This document shows positions 56,444 to 64,000 of a stretch of 64,000 bases of DNA, one piece after another. The translations under genes and the position numbers were made by a program. The notes below the pieces were generated by a model. The model was not told where the DNA came from. It saw only the letters and a program-made list of their open reading frames with translations, and did no database searches. Location of the stretch: the NCBI GenBank assembly GCA_910575245.1, contig CAJTEN010000006.1:164032-228031 (forward strand), in the 5' to 3' direction. The stretch's first letter is position 1; each line of letters starts with the position of its first letter. Source of the stretch: Clostridia bacterium. GTDB lineage: Bacteria > Bacillota > Clostridia > Lachnospirales > Lachnospiraceae.

Positions 56444-57121
56444 TCATATATTCTCAATCTGCCAGTCAATCGGCTCTGCCCCATTAGCCTTCAGGAAATC
56501 ATTGCACTGACTGAAATGCCTGCACCCGAAGAAACCGCGATAGGCCGACAGCGGACTGGGATGCGGTGCTTTCAAAATCAGGTGCCTGGGATTCGTCAGC
56601 ATAGGAATCTTACTTTGCGCCGGACGTCCCCAAAGCAAATACACCACAGGCCTGTCCTGTTCGTTTACAGCCTGAATAACCGCGTCCGTAAACTGCTCCC
56701 AGCCTTTTCCCTGATGGGAGTTGGCCTGATGGGCACGTACCGTGAGTACCGTATTTAATAAAAGCACTCCCTGATCTGCCCATTTCTTCAAATATCCGTT
56801 ATTCGGGATATAACATCCCAGATCATCCTGCAATTCCTTATAAATATTCTGCAGGGACGGCGGAATTTCCTTTTGATCCTGCGGCACAGAAAAGCTCATT
56901 CCGTGTGCCTGATGATCGTTATGATAGGGATCCTGTCCCAGCAGAAGCACTTTCACTTCATGTAAAGGCGTAAAATGAAAAGCGCTGAATATCTCCTCCG
57001 AAGGCGGATAAATCACCCGCCTGCTGTATTCTTCCCTGACAAAGTTGTATAGCTGCCTGTAGTACTCTTTGTGAAACTCCGGGTTCAGCGCCGCAGCCCA
57101 GTCGTTACTTAACATTGCCAT
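56444..57121 (-). CDS. ung: Uracil-DNA glycosylase
   Basis: 225 residues with the family-1 UDG signatures LLGQDPYHNDHQAHGMSFSV (catalytic Asp) and HPSPLSAYRGFFGCRHFSQC (catalytic His and DNA-intercalation loop). It removes uracil from DNA. It is encoded 19 bases downstream of hisF and probably shares its transcript. Normal length. Confidence 0.97.
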   Translation of the reverse strand: MAMLSNDWAAALNPEFHKEYYRQLYNFVREEYSRRVIYPPSEEIFSAFHFTPLHEVKVLLLGQDPYHNDHQAHGMSFSVPQDQKEIPPSLQNIYKELQDDLGCYIPNNGYLKKWADQGVLLLNTVLTVRAHQANSHQGKGWEQFTDAVIQAVNEQDRPVVYLLWGRPAQSKIPMLTNPRHLILKAPHPSPLSAYRGFFGCRHFSQCNDFLKANGAEPIDWQIENI

Positions 57122-57140
57122 ATCTTATTCTCCCGATCGT

Positions 57141-57902
57141 CTATATCCTGACAGGAATTTTCTTATCCTTCAGAAAACGCTTCAAATCCATAATCTCCAT
57201 TTCCTTAAAGTGGAACAAAGAAGCTGCCAGAACCGCATCAGCGCCTCCTTCTGTAAAAGCTTCGTAGAAATGTTCCATTGTCCCCGCGCCGCCTGATGCG
57301 ATTACCGGAACAGATACATGATCCGCTATCGCTCTGGTCAATTCCAAATCATACCCTGCCTTGGTTCCGTCCCCGTCCATACTGGTCAGCAGGATCTCTC
57401 CAGCTCCCAGCCTGTCCGCCTGCACGGCCCACTCTACTGCGTCGATCCCCATATCGATCCGACCGCCGTTCTTATAAATATTCCAGCCGCTTCCATCCGG
57501 ACGCCGCTTCGCATCTATGGCAACCACCACACACTGGCTTCCGAATTTATCCGCCGCATCAGATATCAGTCTGGGATTCATGATCGCCGCGGAATTAACC
57601 GATACTTTATCGGCCCCTTCCCGCAGGATAACCTTAAAATCCTCCACCGTACGGATTCCGCCGCCCACCGTAAACGGGATAAAAACCCGCTCCGCAACTC
57701 TGCGGACCATCTCTACCGCAGTTGCTCTCGCATCGGAAGAAGCCGTAATATCCAAAAATACCAGCTCATCTGCTCCTGATTTATCGTAAGCGGCGCCGAC
57801 TTCCGCCGGGTCACCGGCATCTTTGAAATTTATAAAATTTACGCCCTTGACCACCCTGCCGTTTTTGACATCCAGACAGGGAATAATTCTTTTTGTATGC
57901 AT
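57141..57902 (-). CDS. hisF: Imidazole glycerol phosphate synthase, cyclase subunit
   Basis: 253-residue TIM barrel: [20 protein letters not shown] (catalytic D11), [32 protein letters not shown] (D130), and the phosphate loop [12 protein letters not shown]. With HisH it forms imidazole glycerol phosphate and AICAR in histidine synthesis. It follows hisH by 15 bases. No other his genes are in the window. Confidence 0.97.
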   Translation of the reverse strand: MHTKRIIPCLDVKNGRVVKGVNFINFKDAGDPAEVGAAYDKSGADELVFLDITASSDARATAVEMVRRVAERVFIPFTVGGGIRTVEDFKVILREGADKVSVNSAAIMNPRLISDAADKFGSQCVVVAIDAKRRPDGSGWNIYKNGGRIDMGIDAVEWAVQADRLGAGEILLTSMDGDGTKAGYDLELTRAIADHVSVPVIASGGAGTMEHFYEAFTEGGADAVLAASLFHFKEMEIMDLKRFLKDKKIPVRI

Positions 57903-57917
57903 TTTCCTCCACCTGCG

Positions 57918-58529
57918 CTATTTCGTAACCTGCATAAAATTCCTGAGAATGCGCATTCCCACCTCAGAGCTTTTCTCGGGATGAAACTGACACGCAAAAA
58001 CATTGCCTTTTTCTACGGAAGCATGAATATGTGCCGCATATTCTGTTGTCGCTGTTACGATCCCGGGTTCCTCTGCCTTTAAATAATACGAATGGACAAA
58101 ATACACATACGACTCTTCCGAAATCCCTTCAAACAAACGGCCTTTATTCGGATACCGCAGGGAATTCCACCCGATATGAGGTATTTTCAGGCCAGTCTCC
58201 TCCGGCAATCTTACAATCCTCCCCGGCAAAATTCCCAGCCCTTTCACCCCTTCACTCTCTTCACTGCTCTCAAACAACAGCTGCAGTCCGAGACAGATTC
58301 CAAGAAAAGGAATATGAGCCTGAACCGTCTCCATAATCACATCCACCAATCCATATCGGTGAAGCTTCTCCATCGCATCTCCAAAGGCTCCTACCCCCGG
58401 CAGAATGACATGATCAGCCCTTAGGATCTCCTCCCGATTCCGTGTTACTCTGACATCTCCTCCCAACGCTATAACCGCTTTCTCTACACTTTTTATATTA
58501 CCAGCATCATAATCAATCACTGCAACCAT
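57918..58529 (-). CDS. hisH: Imidazole glycerol phosphate synthase, glutaminase subunit
   Basis: 203-residue class I glutamine amidotransferase. The nucleophile is C79 in PFLGICLGLQLLFES; His and Glu are H183 and E185 in CQFHPEKSSEVG. It supplies ammonia to HisF. It starts with MVAVIDYDAGNIKSVEKA. The acidic repeat protein gene ends 72 bases upstream. Confidence 0.97.
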   Translation of the reverse strand: MVAVIDYDAGNIKSVEKAVIALGGDVRVTRNREEILRADHVILPGVGAFGDAMEKLHRYGLVDVIMETVQAHIPFLGICLGLQLLFESSEESEGVKGLGILPGRIVRLPEETGLKIPHIGWNSLRYPNKGRLFEGISEESYVYFVHSYYLKAEEPGIVTATTEYAAHIHASVEKGNVFACQFHPEKSSEVGMRILRNFMQVTK

Positions 58530-58601
58530 TATCCAGCCCTGCCTCTGTTATTTCCGCCCTGCCTCTCCTGTGACCGCAAACCTATCAACCCCTCTGCCCG
58601 A

Positions 58602-61400
58602 TCACTCCGAAACCTCCGGATTATCCAGTCTGTCAATAATCTCCTCTTCTTCCGGCAGCACATCCTGCTTGATATCCTGTTCAATCTCCTGTTCGATATC
58701 CTGCTGCTCCTCCGTGCTCTCCATACCGGTACCGTTGATGATTCCATATATCTTCTCGGAATAGATCAGATCACTCTCTGATGCAAGAATATCCAATGCA
58801 TCTGCCTCTGACACCCCATAATTCTCTGATAATGCGGACAAAATCCTTGTATAAATATCATCAATTTCACTGGTCACACCATACTGTTCAGCATCCATTC
58901 TGAACATCTGATAACGCTCCACGCCCTCTACCAGAGCATTTAACGCCTCAGACTGCATATCCAGCTTATTATATGTTTCATAAGACTGAAGCTTCCGCCT
59001 TACCTGCAGAATAATATTACTCTTCTGCAGCATTGCCGCTTCTTCCTCGTTTAACTCTTTCCCGTAGAGCAGTCCATAGGTTTCTTCATACCGGCCGTCT
59101 TCAAACATCTCCTGTGCTTCCTGCTTCTGCATATAGTCCGGTATAAACATATCCACCACAATAATGCATGCCGCAACTGATGCACAGAACAAGAATACGA
59201 AGACAATCTTTGTCCTGGAAATCTTCTTCTCCGGCACCTTGTTTTCCTGGGCAGACGCCTTCTTTTCTTTCTTCGGTTTCTTAGGTTTTGGCGCCTTTTT
59301 CGGCTTCTTTTCCTTCTTCTCTTTTTTCTTGGCTGCTTTCTTCTTTTTATCCTTTTTGGCCGCGTTTTTCTTATCCTCAGCATTAAGCTCTGCAAGAAGT
59401 TCCGCATTTTCCGCCGACAAGCTTCCTAACTCACCGCCATCATCAGCATTATCCGAAAGTTCTTCCTCATCCTCAAGCAGGGACTCCAGAAATCTGGCCA
59501 TAACCCCTTTCTTCTTCACCTTCTCTTCTCCTGTATCTCCTTGTTCTGACTCACTCTTTTTATTTTTCTTTCCAGCCTTTTTATCCTTCTTTTTCCTCTT
59601 TTCTTTTTTGTCAGAAACTCCCTCTTCGTTATCCGTCGGCATAATCTCCTGACTCTCCTGACTCTTCTGACTGGGAATGTCTGCCACATCATCCTGGCCC
59701 CAGAAATCAAATACGTCGTTATTCTCTTCTGTCTCATCCGCCAGGGGATTGCCCAGCAGAGCCATCATGTCATCATCTTCCATCAATCCCCGGTCCGCTT
59801 TCTCCAGTAAATCGTTGATTTCTGAAAGATCCTCGTCATGTCCCATACTCTCCAGAAGCTCGGACAAACCTTCGTCAGCCTCTCCGGATTCTTCCAATCC
59901 AAAATCATCGCCAAGCAGCCGATCTACTTCTTCCTCCGACATAGTATTGCCAGCCGGGGGCTCTGCTTCCATTCCGAAACTATCTGCACCCAGACTGTCC
60001 GTCTCCATTCCGAAACTATCTGCATCCGGGCTGTCCGCCTCCATCCCGAAACTATCTGCACCCAGACTGTCCGCATCCATTCCGAAACTATCTGCATCCG
60101 GGCTGTCCGCCTCCATTCCGAAACTGTCTGCATCCGGGCTGTCCGCCTCCATTCCGAAACTGTCTGCATCCGGGCTGTCCGTCTCCAAATCTGTCAGTTC
60201 TGCATCTTCTGATGTGTCCGCTCCTGCATCCGGCATCATCGCCAGTTCTTCCTCTTCTGTCCCAATACCGCTCAAAATATTTCCTTCCTCCGTCGCTATT
60301 TCTTCTATCACCTGTTCCGACAGTGGATTTTCTTCCAAATCCCAGTCATCCCCTGTATTTTCCGTCAAAACATCTTCCTTTAGATCCCACTCCTCCAACT
60401 CGGAACTTGCTTCCGTCTCATGTGGCGTCTCGTCCAAAGCAAACATTTCTTCTGCTTCCGGCTTCTCCGGCACAGGATTATCCTCCAAATTCCAGCTGTC
60501 CGGTTCGGTTCTTTCATTCTGCTCCGACTCCTTTGACAAGATGTCTCCTTCCAGCACCCAGTTGTCCGGCTCAGACACTTCCTCTATTTCCGGCCTCTCC
60601 GGCAAGAGTTCTTCTTCCAATGCCCAGCTGTCCGGCTCGGATATTTCCTCTATTTCCGCCCCCTCCGGCTGGAGTTCCTCTTCCAGCGCCCAACTGTCCG
60701 GCTCAAACGCTTCTTCCTCTTCCGGCAGACGTTCTTCTTCCAGTGCCCAGCTGTCCGGCTCGGATGATTCCTCCATTCCCGATCCCTCCGGCAGAAGTTC
60801 TTCCTCCAGCGCCCAACTGTCCGGCCCGGATGCCTCCTCTGTTTCCGCCTCCTCCGGCAGAAGTTCCTCTTCCAATGCCCAGCTGTCCGGCCCGGATATT
60901 TCCTCTGTTCCCGTCATCTCCGGCAGAAGTTCTTCCTCCAATGTCCAGCTATCTGCTTCCGTTGCCTCAGATTCTTTCGGTAAAAGCATTTCATCCAAAA
61001 TCAAATCTTCCGGCACGAACTTACCCGTCGTTGCCGGCACATCTGCCTGCTGTACCGCCTCATCATTCTCCACAGGCTCTTCCTCTGATTCAGCTTCATT
61101 AAATCCCTGCAGTTCCGAAACCTCAGAGGCTCTGGTCACTATACCTCCACCCATAGATGCAAGCATTTCTTCTATTTCATCTGTGCTCATAGCCTTATTG
61201 GACTCTTTCGCCGAAGACTTTATCGGAGGAGTCTCCGATGCACCACCTTCTCCGGAACTTTCTTCTTCCGGCATGTCTCCTATCGAGACAAACGGCTCTT
61301 CCGGCGAATCTGGCTTCACCGCCTGTTCTTCCCCCATGTTGTTTTCATTTCCAAGCAAGGCGTTTAAAAGATTATCTAAATATTCTTCACTTGAGCTCAT
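58602..61400 (-). CDS. 932-residue acidic repeat protein with one membrane helix
   Basis: Start MSSSEEYLDNLLNALLGNEN. Residues ~140-400 hold about ten imperfect ~22-residue units around PDSWALEEELLPE; a second block has six 12-residue units of DSPDADSFGMEA. An N-terminal TDEIEEMLASMGGG-type motif recurs later as SEEEVDRLLG. A Lys-rich stretch precedes one membrane helix (IVFVFLFCASVAACIIVVDM), then a helical, TPR-like outer domain (YEETYGLLYGKELNEEEAAM) and an acidic tail. The highly acidic N-terminal part should be cytoplasmic. No enzyme domain is recognised. It lies between hisH and a Sir2-like gene, near cheV. Confidence 0.85.
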   Translation of the reverse strand: MSSSEEYLDNLLNALLGNENNMGEEQAVKPDSPEEPFVSIGDMPEEESSGEGGASETPPIKSSAKESNKAMSTDEIEEMLASMGGGIVTRASEVSELQGFNEAESEEEPVENDEAVQQADVPATTGKFVPEDLILDEMLLPKESEATEADSWTLEEELLPEMTGTEEISGPDSWALEEELLPEEAETEEASGPDSWALEEELLPEGSGMEESSEPDSWALEEERLPEEEEAFEPDSWALEEELQPEGAEIEEISEPDSWALEEELLPERPEIEEVSEPDNWVLEGDILSKESEQNERTEPDSWNLEDNPVPEKPEAEEMFALDETPHETEASSELEEWDLKEDVLTENTGDDWDLEENPLSEQVIEEIATEEGNILSGIGTEEEELAMMPDAGADTSEDAELTDLETDSPDADSFGMEADSPDADSFGMEADSPDADSFGMDADSLGADSFGMEADSPDADSFGMETDSLGADSFGMEAEPPAGNTMSEEEVDRLLGDDFGLEESGEADEGLSELLESMGHDEDLSEINDLLEKADRGLMEDDDMMALLGNPLADETEENNDVFDFWGQDDVADIPSQKSQESQEIMPTDNEEGVSDKKEKRKKKDKKAGKKNKKSESEQGDTGEEKVKKKGVMARFLESLLEDEEELSDNADDGGELGSLSAENAELLAELNAEDKKNAAKKDKKKKAAKKKEKKEKKPKKAPKPKKPKKEKKASAQENKVPEKKISRTKIVFVFLFCASVAACIIVVDMFIPDYMQKQEAQEMFEDGRYEETYGLLYGKELNEEEAAMLQKSNIILQVRRKLQSYETYNKLDMQSEALNALVEGVERYQMFRMDAEQYGVTSEIDDIYTRILSALSENYGVSEADALDILASESDLIYSEKIYGIINGTGMESTEEQQDIEQEIEQDIKQDVLPEEEEIIDRLDNPEVSE
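59963..60190. repeat. Tandem 36-bp coding repeats
   Basis: Six direct repeats of about 36 bases, encoding DSPDADSFGMEA-type units in the acidic repeat protein. Several copies are nearly identical at the DNA level, so copy number is likely to vary between strains. Confidence 0.85.
60330..60970. repeat. Array of ~66-bp coding repeats
   Basis: About ten imperfect repeats encoding PDSWALEEELLPE-type units of about 22 residues in the acidic repeat protein. They are more diverged than the 36-bp block. Confidence 0.75.
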
Positions 61401-61522
61401 AAATCTATCTCCAATAAAATTATCTGTCTCATTTTAACACATACGGGTGTATTATACAATTTTCTTTAAATAAATATCATTTCATATTTTATAGTTAACG
61501 ACGTTAGAAGCTTCGCTTTCGG

Positions 61523-62350
61523 TCAGGCACTGTCGCTTGTACACGCTTTCATACAATAGCCGCTTCCTAAATAATCCACAGCATTTGCCTGAATTCCCAC
61601 ACCTCTTCCGTCTATCTCTTCGCTCACCTGGTAAAGCTTCGGATGAATACGATACATAAATGCCTTCTGGTTATAATAAACTACTTTTTCGAAAGGAAAG
61701 CGAATAATTGTCGGATATGCCATCCCGACTCCTAATTCCAGAACACATAATTGTCTGTTTACAGTCCCCTGCAGCCATCTGGTGTACGCATTCCATCTGC
61801 TCAGATATCCTTCTTCCGCATATCTCGTCACCCCCAGCTGATTAAATCGTAATTTGGCTCCACATTTTATACAACTCGGCTCCTGCAAGGCCTCAATCGG
61901 AATTTCTCTTCTGTAATACCGCATCACAGCTTCATAACTATCCTGCGGTATATCGCTAAGTTCATGGCAGCAATTGTGGTCACACTGCATCCTTCGAAAG
62001 CCTCCGCACGGTGTCACAATCCGTTCCTCATCAAAGCCTGCTGTATAAATATAATCATCCATACACAAGGATACGACAAAATAATCTCTTCCGGCAAGCA
62101 TTTTGTTCAGGTTATAATATGCTTTTTTCCATTTATCCTCTTTGTTCTGCTGTAGTGCCATTTTCTGGATAAAAGGTGTAATCCAAAGATATTCTTCCCG
62201 AGCATCGATCTCAGCCTCTATCTCCTGATACCGCTGACCATGTGTCAAAGCACCCCAATCATATTGAAAGTCTTCTCCAATGCCCAAGAGTACTTTATCG
62301 GACCTTTCTATATGTCTATACAACTCCTTTAGCCCATTATCCTCCATCAT
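61523..62350 (-). CDS. Sir2-like or uncharacterised Zn-containing protein
   Basis: About 275 residues. The N terminus has KVLLGIGEDFQYDW, which resembles a Rossmann nucleotide start. A cysteine-rich middle (CGGFRRMQCDHNCCHEL ... CIKCGAKLRFNQ) could bind zinc. The later CVLELGVGMAYPTIIRFPFE resembles the final NAD-pocket strand of Sir2 deacetylases. The classical GAGIS and catalytic His are not evident, so this is a weak family guess. The ATG at 62350 has GAGG four bases upstream. It sits between cheV and the acidic repeat gene. Confidence 0.5.
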   Translation of the reverse strand: MMEDNGLKELYRHIERSDKVLLGIGEDFQYDWGALTHGQRYQEIEAEIDAREEYLWITPFIQKMALQQNKEDKWKKAYYNLNKMLAGRDYFVVSLCMDDYIYTAGFDEERIVTPCGGFRRMQCDHNCCHELSDIPQDSYEAVMRYYRREIPIEALQEPSCIKCGAKLRFNQLGVTRYAEEGYLSRWNAYTRWLQGTVNRQLCVLELGVGMAYPTIIRFPFEKVVYYNQKAFMYRIHPKLYQVSEEIDGRGVGIQANAVDYLGSGYCMKACTSDSA

Positions 62351-62415
62351 CCGCCCTCGCACCAAATAAAAGCCGGGAAACTCCCAGCCTTTATTGTCAT
62401 AATAATTATGTTGAT

Positions 62416-63327
62416 CTACTGCATATTTAACACCAGTTCATCTACAACACGTACCAAATTACCAATTTCCGGTTTAGAGAGCTGTGCATTCGCACCGAGC
62501 GATACACCCTTCCTCTTCATTTCTTCATTCACCAGCGATGAGAAAATAACAATCGGAATGTCCTTCGTCTCTTCGTCAGATTTAACAAGCTTTGTCAATC
62601 TGTGACCATCCATCAGCGGCATTTCGATATCCGTAATGATACACTGCACATGCTCCTTCAGTGTTCCTTCTCTCTTACATTCCTGTATAACATCATAGGC
62701 CTGCTGTCCGTTCTCCGTATGGATCAGATTAGCATAGCCTGCCTTATGTAAAGAATCTACGATCAGTTTATTTAACAGCGGTGAATCCTCTGCAATCAAG
62801 ATAGGAACATCTATCCTGTGTCTCTCGCCAAGCTCCTCGATATCCGCCATCTTCAATCCTGTCTCCGGATTAATGTCAGTAACAATCTTCTCAAAGTCAA
62901 GAACGATGATCAGACGGTCTTCATACTTAATAATACCTGTTGAAACCCCTTCTTCTGTTGTCGAAACAGCGGCGCCCGGTTTAATGATATCCTGCCAGGA
63001 AACACGATGTATTCCGATAACAGAATCAACATGAAATGCAATATCCAACTTGTTGAAATTTGTTATAATAAACAAACCTCCCGGCTCCGAAGTTCCACGC
63101 TGCAGACAATTCTTAAGATCGATCGCTGTGATCATTGTGTCTCGCGGCATAAATATACCTTCAATGCTGGGATGTGCATTCGGTACCGGTGTGACATCCT
63201 CATAGGTAATGATCTCTTTAATCTTAGCAACATTAATTCCGTACGCATTACCATCCAGCCTAAATTCGAGCACTTCAAGCTCATTAGTTCCATTCTCAAG
63301 CAGAATCTTCGTATCCATGTAATCCAC
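62416..63327 (-). CDS. cheV: Chemotaxis scaffold protein CheV (CheW-REC fusion)
   Basis: 303 residues. The CheW domain covers about 15-155 (LEFRLDGNAYGINVAKIKEI, LDIAFHVDSVIGIHRVSW). The receiver domain covers 175-303, with acidic pair E180/D181 (IAEDSPLLN), phosphoacceptor D233 (ITDIEMPLMDG) and K285 (AQLSKPE). CheV couples chemoreceptors to CheA and tunes adaptation. It may work with the CZB receptor encoded at 43720. It is a single gene, with no other che genes here. Confidence 0.95.
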   Translation of the reverse strand: MDYMDTKILLENGTNELEVLEFRLDGNAYGINVAKIKEIITYEDVTPVPNAHPSIEGIFMPRDTMITAIDLKNCLQRGTSEPGGLFIITNFNKLDIAFHVDSVIGIHRVSWQDIIKPGAAVSTTEEGVSTGIIKYEDRLIIVLDFEKIVTDINPETGLKMADIEELGERHRIDVPILIAEDSPLLNKLIVDSLHKAGYANLIHTENGQQAYDVIQECKREGTLKEHVQCIITDIEMPLMDGHRLTKLVKSDEETKDIPIVIFSSLVNEEMKRKGVSLGANAQLSKPEIGNLVRVVDELVLNMQ

Positions 63328-63453
63328 CTCACGTAATAGTTATATATTTAGATAAAACCATCTAAAATCATTTAATTGCGCGCATCTTCCTTGTCTCTAT
63401 GGCACAAAATACACGGCAATCTCAAAACTGAATCTATTATACCATAAAAGAAG

Positions 63454-63492
63454 CAAAAAAAAAACACTATTTGCATTTTTTTGCAAATAGTG
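63454..63492 (-). terminator. Rho-independent terminator of the rRNA operon
   Basis: On the minus strand CACTATTTGCA (63482-63492 complement) pairs with TGCAAATAGTG (63465-63475), followed by ten T bases. It lies about 180 bases after the 23S end and before cheV. Confidence 0.9.
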
Positions 63493-63581
63493 AAAACATT
63501 TTAAAAGCTAAATATAAACAAATGACATACCCTCAAAACCGAACCTGAAAATCTCACAATGCTTTTTCCTATCCTTTTATA

Positions 63582-63671
63582 GCCCCGGAAGAACTGCCTG
63601 CAATTCTTCTAAACGAAGCTGTAGTCTTTCTTAGGTTCCGTTCTTTGGAACCTTAGATGGACTCTTCGTTT
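63582..63671 (-). other. Two-hairpin trailer downstream of 23S rRNA, related to the 145-bp repeat
   Basis: Outer arms AAACGAAG (63611-63618) and CTTCGTTT (63664-63671) enclose TCTTAGGTTCC and GGAACCTTAGA. Just downstream, GAAGAA...TTCTTC forms a second hairpin (about 63588-63610). The same order (ACGAA stem, TCTAAGG/CCTAAGA stem, then GAAGAA/TTCTTCCG stem) is found in each unit of the repeat at 47052-47340. Confidence 0.65.
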
Positions 63672-63672
63672 T

Positions 63673-64000
<328 letters not shown>

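Noticed and set aside
59677..61437. Long open frame on the plus strand opposite the acidic repeat protein
   Set aside because: It is a Ser/Pro-rich antisense shadow caused by repeated Glu/Asp/Ser codons on the coding strand; it has no ribosome site or recognisable domain.

Overview
The window looks like chromosomal DNA of a Gram-positive anaerobe of the class Clostridia, most likely a Lachnospiraceae. The evidence is the sequence of the 23S rRNA 3' end, strong AGGAGG-type ribosome binding sites, a Na+-pumping decarboxylase cluster with a separate biotin carrier, the CheV/FtsA/UPF0210-UPF0237 neighbourhood, and moderate to low GC. Almost every gene is on the minus strand; plus-strand genes are noted below.

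Region 1 (1-5365) is a Na+-translocating biotin decarboxylase operon. In transcription order it encodes a 12S-type carboxyltransferase, an OadG-like lipoprotein, a biotin carrier, the OadB membrane pump and an OadA/5S-type carboxyltransferase, which is cut by the window edge. A D-alanyl-D-alanine carboxypeptidase follows (5550-6962).

Region 2 (about 7.26-12.04 kb) is a patchwork of intact genes (GT2, Rpn-family nuclease, GH114-like glycosidase) and 3' gene fragments. The fragments come from a second and third Rpn gene, a flippase-type ABC transporter and a GT2, and are debris of duplication and deletion.

Region 3 (12.08-32.5 kb) is an AT-rich surface-polysaccharide island. It has several GT4 and GT2 glycosyltransferases, one with a 12-bp homopolymer that breaks its frame. 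It also has a CE4 deacetylase (plus strand), an MBOAT/SGNH O-acyltransferase pair, a fucosyltransferase-like protein, two paralogous giant membrane proteins, a pyruvyl transferase and a GT2 (both plus strand), an F420H2-dehydrogenase-beta-like ferredoxin protein and a flippase-type ABC transporter.

Region 4 (32.5-43.2 kb) is a tightly packed Pel-like exopolysaccharide locus: an SDR-PelD fusion, PelE, a PelA-position membrane-anchored protein, PelF, PelG, a GT2 and a DUF4874/DUF4832-type protein. The PelD part has a degenerate GGDEF with a correctly placed RxxD c-di-GMP I-site. A divergent soluble chemoreceptor with a CZB zinc-binding domain lies upstream. The GH114-like gene in region 2 may be the missing hydrolase partner.

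Region 5 (45.2-63.3 kb) is mostly housekeeping: UPF0210, the ACT-domain UPF0237, a WalJ/YycJ-like MBL hydrolase, an FtsA-like ATPase, CoaE, PolA, a zinc-finger anti-sigma-like protein, tRNA-Leu(CAA), a diaminopimelate-decarboxylase-like enzyme, Ung, HisF, HisH, a 932-residue acidic repeat membrane protein, a possible Sir2-like protein and CheV. It also holds a 233-bp MITE-like element with a 6-bp target duplication, an unlisted 48-residue ORF with its own terminator, and a tandem 145-bp structured repeat. The window ends in the 3' part of a minus-strand 23S rRNA whose trailer carries a relative of that structured repeat. No 5S gene follows it.
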